Shown in pieces: positions 1 through 8,340 of a stretch of 64,000 bases of DNA (its first letter is position 1; every line of letters starts with the position of its first letter). A model generated the notes under the pieces. It was not told the origin of the DNA. It saw only the letters and a list, made by a program, of their open reading frames with translations, and searched no databases. A program made the translations under genes and the position numbers. Source of the stretch: Thalassobius sp002708925. GTDB lineage: Bacteria > Pseudomonadota > Alphaproteobacteria > Rhodobacterales > Rhodobacteraceae. The DNA lies in contig NZ_JBNAGJ010000003.1 in assembly GCF_049803795.1 (NCBI RefSeq), forward strand, positions 1-64,000. Reading direction: 5' to 3'.

Positions 1-903
1 ATGACCGCAACTATCATCGACGGTAAGGCGTTTGCCTTGGATGTTCGTGGGCGCGTTGCGCAGCATGTTGCGCGGCTGAAAGAGGAAAACGCGATCACGC
101 CGGGCCTGGCCGTGGTGCTGGTGGGCGAGGATCCTGCCAGCCAGGTTTATGTGCGCTCGAAGGGGAAAATGACCGTCGAAGTGGGCATGAATTCCTATGA
201 GCACAAACTGCCCGCCGACACGTCCGAGGCGGATCTTCTGGCGCTGATTAACCAATTGAACACCGATTCTGAGGTACACGGGATTCTGGTGCAGCTGCCC
301 TTGCCGGCGCATCTGAACGAGGATCTGGTGATCAACGCCATCGACCCGGCCAAGGATGTGGACGGGTTTCATATCTCGAATGTGGGGCTGCTGGGCACCG
401 GGCAAAAGGCGATGGTGCCCTGCACGCCGCTGGGTTGCCTGATGATGCTGCGCGCGCATCATGGCAGCCTGTCGGGGCTGAACGCGGTGGTGATCGGGCG
501 CAGCAATATCGTCGGCAAACCGATGGCGCAGCTGCTGCTGGGCGACAGCTGCACGGTGACGATCGCCCATAGCCGCACGCGCGATCTGCCCGGTGTGGTG
601 CGGGGCGCGGACATCGTGGTGGCGGCGGTGGGCCGTCCCGAAATGGTGCCGGGCGACTGGATCAAACCGGGCGCCACGGTGATTGACGTGGGCATCAATC
701 GGATCCCGGCTCCGGAAAAGGGCGCGGGCAAAACCCGGCTGGTGGGCGACGTGGATTTCGCCAGCTGCGCGGCGGTGGCCGGGGCGATCACCCCGGTACC
801 CGGAGGCGTCGGCCCAATGACCATCGCCTGCCTTCTGGCCAACACCCTGACCGCCTGCTGCCGCGCCAATGGCCTGACAGAGCCAGAGGGGCTGACCGCC
901 TGA
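1..903 (+). CDS. folD: Bifunctional methylenetetrahydrofolate dehydrogenase / methenyltetrahydrofolate cyclohydrolase FolD
   Basis: Interconverts 5,10-methylene-, methenyl- and 10-formyl-tetrahydrofolate using NADP in the cytoplasm, feeding one-carbon units to purine and formyl-Met synthesis. The 300-residue protein has the usual family length. The catalytic YxxxK stretch (YVRSKGK, about residues 50-56) lies in the N-terminal domain. The Rossmann signature GRSNIVGKPMAQ follows near residue 165, and the family motif PVPGGVGPMT lies near 268. The ATG is the first base of the window and starts the typical N-terminus MTATIIDGK, so the gene appears complete, although its promoter is outside. It stands 33 bp from the convergent DUF2306 gene. 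Confidence 0.97.
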   Translation: MTATIIDGKAFALDVRGRVAQHVARLKEENAITPGLAVVLVGEDPASQVYVRSKGKMTVEVGMNSYEHKLPADTSEADLLALINQLNTDSEVHGILVQLPLPAHLNEDLVINAIDPAKDVDGFHISNVGLLGTGQKAMVPCTPLGCLMMLRAHHGSLSGLNAVVIGRSNIVGKPMAQLLLGDSCTVTIAHSRTRDLPGVVRGADIVVAAVGRPEMVPGDWIKPGATVIDVGINRIPAPEKGAGKTRLVGDVDFASCAAVAGAITPVPGGVGPMTIACLLANTLTACCRANGLTEPEGLTA

Positions 904-935
904 ACAGGGGCAAAAGGGCCATATCTGCGCTCGGA

Positions 936-1334
936 TCAGCCTCCGAACAGGACGCTATGCATGATCCTGCCGGGCAAAACGGTGAAGGCTCCGGCCCCCA
1001 GCAAGGCCCCCCAGACCAGGCCCAGCATCGTTTTGCGGTGCCTTGAAACCCGGCGCGCACGGATGCTGTAGATCGCATGGATCAACGCGCCCAGCGTCAG
1101 GACAGATAAGGCGTGAATGGGGCTGAAGGGGCCGATCAGACGGATGTGAGCGATCCAGAATGAGGACAGGGCGACCGCCCCCATTCCGACCACCCAGGCC
1201 CAGCCCAGCGTTTTATGCAGCCCGCTGCCGCGGGGGATCAGGAAAATCGCCACGGTCAGGGGAATAAGCGCCAGGGCGATCCAGGCGTGAATTTGAATGG
1301 CGGCGGGGGCCTGGGCCAGGGGGTGAAAGCTCAT
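936..1334 (-). CDS. DUF2306 family integral membrane protein
   Basis: A 132-residue hydrophobic protein with about four membrane segments (roughly residues 15-33, 43-60, 68-90 and 103-122). The arrangement HAW...LHKTLGWAWV...HRKTMLGL...PGRIMH resembles DUF2306 proteins, which have no established biochemical role. Short histidine- and arginine-containing loops follow segments two and three. It is transcribed towards folD and is divergent from the LytTR gene that begins about 100 bp away. No function can be assigned from the sequence. The family call rests on overall pattern and length. Confidence 0.7.
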   Translation of the reverse strand: MSFHPLAQAPAAIQIHAWIALALIPLTVAIFLIPRGSGLHKTLGWAWVVGMGAVALSSFWIAHIRLIGPFSPIHALSVLTLGALIHAIYSIRARRVSRHRKTMLGLVWGALLGAGAFTVLPGRIMHSVLFGG

Positions 1335-1435
1335 CTATGCAACTCCGGTCAGTTTCTCTAGAACGAGAAGCAGCATGAGCGGCCACCCTGGCCAAGCGTG
1401 ACTGCATGAACTTGCTGGGAATTGCGTGTGTGACC

Positions 1436-2197
1436 ATGAAAAACGGCCCATTGCATTTGGCGCTTCGCCAACGGCCCGAGATCGTAACGCCTTTGGTGTT
1501 GTGGATCGCGCTTTCGGTATTAGGAGGGCTGACAGGCCCGTTCGAAACTTATGAATTGCTAAGCGGACCGGCGCGTTTGATGTATTGGGCTTGCGTGGCG
1601 GGGGTCTCGATCCTGACGGATCTGGGCTTCCGCAGGCTTCTGGCCGGGCAGGGGCTGTGGCGCAGACTGGCGGCGCGGCTGGGATTCGCCATCGTGCTGG
1701 GGGGAATGCTGCATGGGCTGAATGCTCTTGTTTTCGATGGCTGGGGCGGTCTGCGTCAGGGGCTGTGGATGATCGGCGTGGTGTGGATTGTCGCCATGAT
1801 TGTCGAGGCCGTGGTGGCCCTGATCCATCACTTTCACCTGCCGGCCGTGGTGCAGACGGATGCCGCAGAGCAGCCCGCGGCGGATGCGGTTTTCCAAAAA
1901 CGGCTGCCTTTAGAACGCCGCGGGGCGCTGATCCGGATCGAATCGCAGGATCACTATTTGAATGTCGTGACAGATGCGGGCGCGGCCCTGATCCTGATGC
2001 GTCTGTCGGATGCCGAGAAAGAGCTGGCCGGCTTTGCGGGGCTGCGGGTGCATCGCTCGCATTGGGTGGCGACGGGGCAGGTGCAGCAGGTGTTGCGGCG
2101 CAATGGTCAGCTGTTCTTGCGGATGCCCGATGGGGCGCAGGTGCCCGTCAGCCGGACCTATAAACCCCGTGTCGAGGCGGCCGGCCTGCGCCCCTAA
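1436..2197 (+). CDS. Membrane-anchored LytTR-type DNA-binding regulator (copy 1)
   Basis: A predicted transcription regulator of 253 residues. The N-terminal half carries about four transmembrane helices (near residues 15-33, 46-63, 79-100 and 108-130). The C-terminal third, from about residue 150, is a LytTR DNA-binding domain, shown by SQDHYLNVV, RVHRSHWV and PVSRTYKPR. There is no receiver or kinase domain, so the membrane part probably senses or anchors. I chose the ATG at 1436 over 1406 because the family N-terminus matches the second copy better from there. The stop overlaps the convergent thioesterase gene by four bases. A similar protein is encoded at 2750-3550. Confidence 0.85.
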   Translation: MKNGPLHLALRQRPEIVTPLVLWIALSVLGGLTGPFETYELLSGPARLMYWACVAGVSILTDLGFRRLLAGQGLWRRLAARLGFAIVLGGMLHGLNALVFDGWGGLRQGLWMIGVVWIVAMIVEAVVALIHHFHLPAVVQTDAAEQPAADAVFQKRLPLERRGALIRIESQDHYLNVVTDAGAALILMRLSDAEKELAGFAGLRVHRSHWVATGQVQQVLRRNGQLFLRMPDGAQVPVSRTYKPRVEAAGLRP

Positions 2198-2613
2198 ACC
2201 GGCACGGGCACCATGGTGCCCTGCAAAATCGCGACCAGTTTTTCCTGCTCGCCCACACGGGCATGGACCTGAGCGGTAACGATTATCAGCTTGCGTCCGG
2301 GTTTGATCACACGGCCTGTGGCCACCAGCAGGTCGCCGGTTGCGGGGGCCAGCAGGTTTATCTTGATCTCGGCGGTCACCACTTCCTGGCCCTCGGGGAT
2401 CATGGTCAGGGCCGAATATCCGGCGGCGGAATCTCCGATCGCAAAGGTCAGCGCGGCGTGGGCGTGCCCCTGCTGCTGACGTGCGCCCGGCAGAATCGGA
2501 GCTGTGATCTGAACCGATCCCTCTGACACATCCGCCAGCCGCGCGCCCAAAGTGGACATCATGGATTGGCGTTCGAAACTGTGCGAAATGCGCTGAAAAA
2601 GACTGTCTGACAT
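2194..2613 (-). CDS. PaaI-family hotdog-fold acyl-CoA thioesterase
   Basis: A 139-residue single-domain hotdog protein, the usual length of PaaI/YbgC-like thioesterases that hydrolyse acyl-CoA to free acid and CoA. The core stretch QQGHAHAALTFAIGDSAAGY (about residues 46-65) holds the conserved HAH/HGG-type segment and the aspartate of the helix that forms the active site. The beta strands with EIKINLLAPATGD follow. The substrate cannot be deduced. It lies between, and opposite to, the two LytTR regulator genes. A perfect CtrA-type sequence ends 15 bp upstream of its start codon, so cell-cycle or CtrA control is possible. Confidence 0.85.
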   Translation of the reverse strand: MSDSLFQRISHSFERQSMMSTLGARLADVSEGSVQITAPILPGARQQQGHAHAALTFAIGDSAAGYSALTMIPEGQEVVTAEIKINLLAPATGDLLVATGRVIKPGRKLIIVTAQVHARVGEQEKLVAILQGTMVPVPV

Positions 2614-2627
2614 GGGGCCTCCTGCCG

Positions 2628-2642
2628 TTAACCTATTGTTAA
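2628..2642. promoter_or_regulatory. Predicted CtrA-type binding site (TTAA-N7-TTAA)
   Basis: The sequence TTAACCTATTGTTAA is an exact match to the alphaproteobacterial CtrA consensus TTAA-N7-TTAA, with G and AAG just outside. It sits between the thioesterase start (2613, leftward) and the second LytTR gene (2750, rightward). Its closeness to the thioesterase start would allow it to block or activate that promoter. Binding is inferred only from the consensus. Confidence 0.55.
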
Positions 2643-2749
2643 GAAGTTAGCCGCGCAACCGAGTGATAGGTTGCAACCCAAAGTGGGTGATGTATAAGGC
2701 CATGTAAACTAATGTTTTTGTCTGTGCTTGGTGGGTTGGTGCGGGGCAA

Positions 2750-3550
2750 ATGAGTGCGATGTTGAGTGCTGTTTTTCGATCAGGCCGGGTGGCCTCGGTT
2801 CTGTTGGGATGGGCGTTGTTCACGATTGTTGCCGTGATAATGGGCCCGTTCAACACCTTATCCCTTATGGAAACCGGAACGCGCGTGCTGTTTTGGGGCG
2901 TCATCGTGGCGGCGGGGCTGATTGCGTCGGGCGCGATGAATCTGGTGTTCAAAAAGCTGCATACCGGCCTGACCGGCTGGCGTTGCGATCTGCTGCGCGT
3001 CTGCGGCATAACGCTGGTTCTGTCTCCGGTTTTGTATGTCTGGATTCATTTCATCATCGTGGATCCGTCGGTGATGACGCCGAATCTGTTGCGCATCAGC
3101 CTGTGCGTTGCGCTTGTCGGTTTGATCATACAGGTCAGTAAGCGGCTGTTGGTGGGCGATCAGGGGTCGGTTCAGGCGCAGGAAATGCCCGCCGCCGTGC
3201 CGTCCGTGCCCCAGGCCCCGCCGCCGCCCGCTCCGCCTGCGCCAAGGCTGATGCGCCGCCTGCCAGCCGAGGCCGAGGGCCCCGTTCTGCGTCTTTCTGC
3301 GAATAATCACTTTGTCGAGGTGGTGCTGCCGGGTGAAGCTCACCGTCTGCGGATGCGCTTTACCGATGCAATCGACGAGATGGACAGTGTTGAGGGCCAC
3401 TGCGCGCACCGCTCTCATTGGGTGGCCGTGGGGGCGATCACGGATGTGCAGCGCGCGGAGGGCCGGATTTTCCTGATTCTGGCGAACGGAGATAAAATCC
3501 CCGTCAGCCGCACCTATCGTCCGGGGCTGGAGCAGGCGGGCCTGCTGTAA
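2750..3550 (+). CDS. Membrane-anchored LytTR-type DNA-binding regulator (copy 2)
   Basis: A 266-residue protein built like the one at 1436. It has four predicted transmembrane helices in the first 125 residues, a proline-rich hinge (about residues 145-166, QAPPPPAPPAPR) and a C-terminal LytTR domain with SANNHFVEVV, HRSHWVAVG and IPVSRTYRPG. The two proteins share the LytTR core but differ in the membrane part, so they are diverged paralogues rather than a recent duplicate. No partner kinase is present nearby. The role is likely direct membrane sensing coupled to transcription, but the targets are unknown. The ATG at 2750 gives the short polar N-terminus expected before helix 1. Confidence 0.85.
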   Translation: MSAMLSAVFRSGRVASVLLGWALFTIVAVIMGPFNTLSLMETGTRVLFWGVIVAAGLIASGAMNLVFKKLHTGLTGWRCDLLRVCGITLVLSPVLYVWIHFIIVDPSVMTPNLLRISLCVALVGLIIQVSKRLLVGDQGSVQAQEMPAAVPSVPQAPPPPAPPAPRLMRRLPAEAEGPVLRLSANNHFVEVVLPGEAHRLRMRFTDAIDEMDSVEGHCAHRSHWVAVGAITDVQRAEGRIFLILANGDKIPVSRTYRPGLEQAGLL

Positions 3551-3698
3551 CCTGCGCGGTGCCGGCTGGGGCGCATTTTGGGGCTTGGGCATAGAATTTG
3601 CCAATACCCGGTCATGTGGATGTTTCATTGGATGTCCGGTTCGGGCTCTTGCAAGGTGATGCAACGGGGGCATCCCCGTCCAAGGGAGGATAACAACC

Positions 3699-4637
3699 AT
3701 GAAAAAGACACTTGCCGCGGCCGTGCTGGCCGCGATCACCCCTCTATTGTCTGCGCCCATCCAGGCCGAGCCGCGCTGGGGCCCCGAAGATCAGATCGGC
3801 GCGGCCAACCTGGTGACACAGGCCAGCGTTCTGGCGGCCTCGGGCCTGATCACCACGGGCAAGACCTATGCGCTGGGGATGATCATCGACGATAAAATCC
3901 CCGCCTATCCGCCGCGCAAGCTGGGGCTGACCATTGTCCAGCCGAACCAGATCGACAGCAAGGGCCACGGCCCCACCATGTCCAGCTATAACGATGACGT
4001 GTTCAGCGGCTGGCTGGGGATCGGCAGCCAGATTGACGGGCTGGGCCATGTGGGCCGTAGCCATGAATACTATAATGGGCACAAGGGGGCCGATTTCGCG
4101 CAGCCCGGCGGGCTGACCAAGCTGGGGGTTGAAAATATCCCCCCGATCGTGGCGCGCGGCGTGGTGCTGGATATTGCGGGCCTGAAGGGGAAGCCGGTGA
4201 TGGACGCCGGTGAGGTGATCACGCCCCAGGATATTCAGGCTGCGGCTGCTGCTCAGAACGTCGAGCTGCGCGAAGGCGACGTGGTGCTGCTGCACACCGG
4301 CTGGCTGTCGCTGCTGACCGGAGAAAACACAGACCCCGCCCGCTATGGCCGTGGCGAGCCGGGCATTGATCCGGCCGCCGCCGCCTATCTGGCCGAACTG
4401 GGTGCCGTTGCCGTCGGCGCGGATACCTGGGGGGTCGAGGCGGTGCCCTTTGCCCCCGGCGCCGGCGTTTTCGAGGCGCATCAGGTTTTGCTGAAGGATC
4501 ACGGCGTCTACATTCTGGAAAACATGGTGACAGAAGAGCTGGTTGCCGATGGCGTGGACGAATTTCTGTTCGTGCTGGGCGTTACCCGGTTGCGTGGGGC
4601 AGTGCAGATGATGATCAATCCCGTGGCCATCCGCTGA
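3699..4637 (+). CDS. Exported cyclase-family (kynurenine formamidase-like) metal-dependent hydrolase
   Basis: A 312-residue protein of the cyclase superfamily, whose members include kynurenine formamidase and isatin hydrolase and hydrolyse amide or ester bonds using a divalent metal. A clear Sec signal peptide occupies about residues 1-23 and ends near IQAEPRWG, so it is probably periplasmic. The metal motif reads GSQIDGLGH (about residues 104-112), a variant of the usual GTHxDxxxH in which the first histidine is glutamine. The later HTGW and GADTWGVE segments match the fold. A good ribosome site (AAGGGAGGA, about 3680-3688) precedes the ATG. It is a single gene followed by a strong terminator. 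The substrate is unknown. Confidence 0.85.
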   Translation: MKKTLAAAVLAAITPLLSAPIQAEPRWGPEDQIGAANLVTQASVLAASGLITTGKTYALGMIIDDKIPAYPPRKLGLTIVQPNQIDSKGHGPTMSSYNDDVFSGWLGIGSQIDGLGHVGRSHEYYNGHKGADFAQPGGLTKLGVENIPPIVARGVVLDIAGLKGKPVMDAGEVITPQDIQAAAAAQNVELREGDVVLLHTGWLSLLTGENTDPARYGRGEPGIDPAAAAYLAELGAVAVGADTWGVEAVPFAPGAGVFEAHQVLLKDHGVYILENMVTEELVADGVDEFLFVLGVTRLRGAVQMMINPVAIR

Positions 4638-4650
4638 CTGCTACACGTTG

Positions 4651-4682
4651 AAAGGGGGCCGCGCGGGGCCCCCTTTCTTTTT
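4651..4682. terminator. Bidirectional rho-independent terminator
   Basis: A GC-rich hairpin (AAAGGGGGCC, loop GCGC, GGGCCCCCTTT) is followed on the plus strand by CTTTTT, and the A-run on the left gives U's on the minus strand. It separates the convergent cyclase gene (ends 4637) and thiolase gene (ends 4701). Confidence 0.85.
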
Positions 4683-4700
4683 GATGTTGAGGTTTGAGTC

Positions 4701-5888
4701 TTAGGCCGGGAAGATCTCGAACAGGCCCGCCGCGCCCATCCCGCCAGCAATGCACATCGACACGACCCCGTATTTCGCGCCCCGGCGCTGGCCCTCGATC
4801 AGCAGGTGTCCGGCCAGTCGCGCGCCCGTCATCCCAAACGGATGCCCCACAGAAATCGAGCCGCCATTGACGTTCAGTTTCGCCGGGTCAATGCCCAGCG
4901 TGTCGGCGCAGTACAGGGCCTGGCTGGCGAAGGCCTCGTTCAGTTCCCACAGGTCGATGTCCTCCAGGCTCAGCCCGGTCTGTTTCAGCAGCTTGGGGAT
5001 GGCGAAGACGGGGCCGATGCCCATCTCATCGGGTTCACACCCGGCCACGGCAAAGCCCCGCAGCGCCCCCAGGGGGGCCACACCCGCAGCGGCGGCCATG
5101 TCGGCCTCCATCACCACGCAGGCCGAGGCCCCATCCGACAGTTGCGAGGCATTCCCCGCGGTGACGAATTTGCCCGGCCCCATCACGGGGTCCAGACCGG
5201 CCAGGCTGTCCAGCGTCGTCGAAGGGCGATTGCATTCGTCACGAGTGACGGTGACAGGCTGCATGGAGACCTCTTTGGTCTCGCGGTCTTTCACGGCCAT
5301 AACCGTGTCCATCGGGACGATTTCAGCATCGAACAGACCGGCCTGCTGCGCGGCGGCGGTGCGGCGCTGGCTTTCGGCGGAAAACGCGTCCTGCGCCTGG
5401 CGGGTGATGCCGTAACGCTCGGCCACAATATCCGCCGTGTCGATCATCTGCATGTAGACGGCGGGTTTGTGCTTGGCCAGCCAGGTCTCTTCCAGGTTGG
5501 ATTTGTTCAGCACCGGCTGCACCAGGGAAATGCTTTCGACGCCGCCCGCCACCACGGCCCCCGCCTGGCCCAGCGTCACCGCGTTCGAGGCCATGGCGAT
5601 CGCCTGAAGCCCCGAGGCGCAGAACCTGTTCACCGTTTGCGCTGCGCTGCCCACGGGCAGCCCGCCCCGGATCGCCGACTGGCGCGCGATATTCATGCCG
5701 GTGGCCGCTTCGGGGAAACCGCAGCCCAGAATCACGTCTTCGATCTGGGCGGGGTCCACGCCTGCGCGCGCGACCGCGTGTTTGATCACATGGCCGCCCA
5801 TCGTGGCACCATGCGTGGCGTTCAAAGAGCCACGGAAGCTTTTGGCCAGCCCGGTGCGGGCGGTCGAGACAATAACGGCGTCTTTCAT
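4701..5888 (-). CDS. Acetyl-CoA acyltransferase (thiolase)
   Basis: Thiolytic cleavage of 3-oxoacyl-CoA to acyl-CoA and acetyl-CoA (or the reverse), the last step of beta-oxidation. The 395-residue protein is complete. The nucleophilic cysteine lies in NRFCASGLQ (about residue 88), the histidine in SVGHPFGMTG (about 350) and the second catalytic cysteine in CIAGGMGAAG (about 381). I start at 5888 (MKDAVIVSTART) rather than the longer frame to 5939, because this is the typical family N-terminus and it forms a TGATG junction with the upstream CoA-ligase stop. It is the last gene of the leftward operon that begins at 11975. Confidence 0.95.
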   Translation of the reverse strand: MKDAVIVSTARTGLAKSFRGSLNATHGATMGGHVIKHAVARAGVDPAQIEDVILGCGFPEAATGMNIARQSAIRGGLPVGSAAQTVNRFCASGLQAIAMASNAVTLGQAGAVVAGGVESISLVQPVLNKSNLEETWLAKHKPAVYMQMIDTADIVAERYGITRQAQDAFSAESQRRTAAAQQAGLFDAEIVPMDTVMAVKDRETKEVSMQPVTVTRDECNRPSTTLDSLAGLDPVMGPGKFVTAGNASQLSDGASACVVMEADMAAAAGVAPLGALRGFAVAGCEPDEMGIGPVFAIPKLLKQTGLSLEDIDLWELNEAFASQALYCADTLGIDPAKLNVNGGSISVGHPFGMTGARLAGHLLIEGQRRGAKYGVVSMCIAGGMGAAGLFEIFPA

Positions 5889-7555
5889 CACGCGGATTCC
5901 TTGGTTTTGGCGTTTTCGTTTTCTTGCAGCTCGCGCCACAGAACCTTGCCCGAGCCGGACTTGGGCAGCGCGTCCACGACCTCCAGTACGCGCGGCACCT
6001 TATAGGCGGCCATCTGGTCATGCGCCCATTTGGACAGCTCTTTTGCGGTCAGGCTGGCACCGGGTTTGAGCACCACAACCGCCTTCACGGTTTCCCCGCG
6101 ATAATCGTCATGGGTCGAGATGATGCAGGCCTCTTCGATGGCGGGGTGATGATAGAGCTTGGCCTCTACCTCGGTTGGCCAGACCTTGTAGCCGCTGGCG
6201 TTGATCATCCGTTTGAGACGATCCACGATATATAGATACCCCTGATCGGTGACGCGCCCCAGATCGCCCGAGCGCAGGAACCGTTGGCCGTTCAACTGTA
6301 TGAAGGTCTCGGCGTCGGCCTCGGGGTTGTTCCAATAGCCCAGCATGACCTGCGGGCCGGAAATCAGGATCTCGCCCACCTCGCCCGTGGGCATCGGCGA
6401 CAGCGTGTCCGGATCCACGATGGCGATATCGGTGTTGAAGACCGGAATACCGCCGCATTGCGCCTGTGGCAGATGCGGAGGATTGGCCGTGGTGGGCGCG
6501 ATGGTTTCCGTCATCCCGTAGCCTTCCAGAAAGGTCAGGCCGGTCATGTCCTGTAGCTTCTGCGCGATGGCCTGGGGCATGGCGATGCCGCCGCCCCACA
6601 GGACGCGCAGAGTGGCCAGGTCGTCCTCTTGCAGGTCATCGCGGTTCAGAAAGTCAATCAGCATCGTCGGCACGCAGGGCCAGGCCGAAACACCGAATTC
6701 GCGGATCAGACCCGCGGCAATGTCGCGATCCCAGCGGGGCAGGATCACGGCGGTTGCCCCGACCTCGATGGCCGAGTTCAGCCCGGCCTGAAGCCCCACC
6801 ACATGGAACATCGGCGCGACGGCCAGAAACACATCGTCCCGGCGCAGATCGAACCAGTCGATCATGCAGCGCGTGGCGTGCAGCGTGGTCTGGTGCGTGT
6901 GCATACAGCCCTTGCCGCGCCCGGTTGACCCCGAGGTATAGGGCATAAGCACCAGATCTGCGGGGGCGCGATCAAAGGGGGCAGGGGCGGCGGCGGCGGT
7001 CAGCATGTCGGCCCAGGCGGTGAAGCCGTCTGGCAGCGCGGCCTTGGGCGCGGTAATCGTGTCGGGGATGCCGGCGGGGGGATCGCTGGGCAGGGCCTCG
7101 GAATAGGCGGTGACGATGACGTGATCCAGAAGGCCCGCGTCCAGCAGCGGTTGCAGCGTCTCGATCCGGTCCTGCGCGGTTAGCACGGTGCGGATGCCTG
7201 CGTTTTCAAGGATATAGTCGGTTTCCGAGGTCATGTTCATCGGGTTGATCGGCACGGCCACGCCGCCCGCCCGCACAATCCCGTACAGCGCCACCACGAA
7301 TTGCGGCGAGTTTTGCAGGTAGATCGCCACGCGGTCTCCGGGGCGCACGCCGCAGACCTGTTGCAGATAACCGGCCGTGCGCTCTACCTGATCGCCCAGC
7401 TGGGCATAGGTGGTGATGCGGTTATAAAACACCAAAGCGGGTTTATCGGGTGTCGCGGCGACATTGCGGAACAGGTTGTCGTTCAGCGTCCAGTCCGCAA
7501 TCGGGACATCATGGGGCCGGCCCAGGGGCCAGACCTGATGTTGCAGTCGTTCCAT
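5888..7555 (-). CDS. Acyl-CoA synthetase (AMP-forming, long-chain-fatty-acid-CoA-ligase type)
   Basis: Activates a carboxylic acid to its CoA thioester through an acyl-AMP intermediate, supplying the other enzymes of this operon. The 555-residue protein shows the ATP-binding P-loop-like motif YTSGSTGRGKGC (about residue 188), the YGMTE motif (about residue 318), the RSGDLG motif (about 425) and the C-terminal lysine region KSGSGKVLWRE. The start at 7555 (MERLQHQVW) is preceded by a GAGGGAGG ribosome site. The acid used is not evident. In the Pseudomonas lva operon the corresponding gene, LvaE, activates 4-oxo acids, which is one candidate here. Confidence 0.93.
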   Translation of the reverse strand: MERLQHQVWPLGRPHDVPIADWTLNDNLFRNVAATPDKPALVFYNRITTYAQLGDQVERTAGYLQQVCGVRPGDRVAIYLQNSPQFVVALYGIVRAGGVAVPINPMNMTSETDYILENAGIRTVLTAQDRIETLQPLLDAGLLDHVIVTAYSEALPSDPPAGIPDTITAPKAALPDGFTAWADMLTAAAAPAPFDRAPADLVLMPYTSGSTGRGKGCMHTHQTTLHATRCMIDWFDLRRDDVFLAVAPMFHVVGLQAGLNSAIEVGATAVILPRWDRDIAAGLIREFGVSAWPCVPTMLIDFLNRDDLQEDDLATLRVLWGGGIAMPQAIAQKLQDMTGLTFLEGYGMTETIAPTTANPPHLPQAQCGGIPVFNTDIAIVDPDTLSPMPTGEVGEILISGPQVMLGYWNNPEADAETFIQLNGQRFLRSGDLGRVTDQGYLYIVDRLKRMINASGYKVWPTEVEAKLYHHPAIEEACIISTHDDYRGETVKAVVVLKPGASLTAKELSKWAHDQMAAYKVPRVLEVVDALPKSGSGKVLWRELQENENAKTKESA

Positions 7556-7572
7556 TTTTTCCTCCCTCAAGG

Positions 7573-8340
7573 TCAGGCGGTGGCACCACCATCCACGGCC
7601 AGACATTGCCCGGTGATATGGCGGGCGGCGTCACTGACCAGGAACAGGGCAGGGCCTTTGAGATCCTCCTCGCCGCCAAATCGGTGCAGCGGAATCGAGG
7701 GCAGCAGCGTCTGCTCCAGCCGCTCGATCAGCTTCTCGGACATCTTGGACGGGAAAAATCCGGGCGCAAGAGCATTCACATTGATATTGTGGCGTCCCCA
7801 TTCGGTGGCCAGCGCGCGGGTGAAATTGATCATCGCCGCTTTCGAGCTGTTATAGGCAATCGTGAACATGTCACTGTCCGCCCGGTTGCCCGACAGCCCA
7901 CCAATCGAGGCGACATTCAGGATCTTGCCGGTCTGGCGCGGCAGGAACGAGCTTTTCGCCACTGCCTGTGTCAGCACGAAAGGCGCGGTAATGTTCAGCG
8001 TCATCACCTTGTTCCAGCCGTCCAGCGGATGATCCTCGGTCGGAGCGGCCCAGCTGGTGCCCGCGTTATTGACCAGAATATCAAGCGGGCCGAACAGGCT
8101 ATTGGCGTGATCCACGATACCGGGGATGCTGTCCAGATCGGACAGATCGCAAGCAATCGTGGCAACCCGCGCGCCCAGCGTTTCCAGATGAGTCCGGGCG
8201 GTATCCAGTTCGGGCTGTTTGCGGGCGGTCAGGATGACGGCGGCCCCTGCCTCGGCCAGGGCTTCGGCGATTTGCAGGCCCAACCCGCGCGAGCCGCCGG
8301 TAATCAGGGCCACTTGCCCTGTCAGATCGAAAAGACGCAT
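7573..8340 (-). CDS. SDR-family NAD(P)-dependent oxidoreductase
   Basis: A classical short-chain dehydrogenase/reductase of 255 residues. The cofactor motif TGGSRGLG is near residue 14, NNAG near 92, and the catalytic serine is in ASIGGLSG with YNSSK near 162. It probably interconverts a hydroxyl and a keto group on an acyl chain. In the same operon an independent 3-hydroxyacyl-CoA dehydrogenase is present, so this SDR may act at another carbon, as LvaD reduces 4-oxoacyl-CoA. It joins the preceding gene by a TGATG overlap and is followed 17 bp later by the CoA-ligase start. Substrate and cofactor preference are not decidable here. Confidence 0.9.
   Translation of the reverse strand: MRLFDLTGQVALITGGSRGLGLQIAEALAEAGAAVILTARKQPELDTARTHLETLGARVATIACDLSDLDSIPGIVDHANSLFGPLDILVNNAGTSWAAPTEDHPLDGWNKVMTLNITAPFVLTQAVAKSSFLPRQTGKILNVASIGGLSGNRADSDMFTIAYNSSKAAMINFTRALATEWGRHNINVNALAPGFFPSKMSEKLIERLEQTLLPSIPLHRFGGEEDLKGPALFLVSDAARHITGQCLAVDGGATA

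Noticed and set aside
2858..3760. 300-residue minus-strand frame over the second LytTR gene
   Set aside because: It is arginine- and glutamine-rich low-complexity coding shadow opposite a clear LytTR gene, typical of high-GC DNA.
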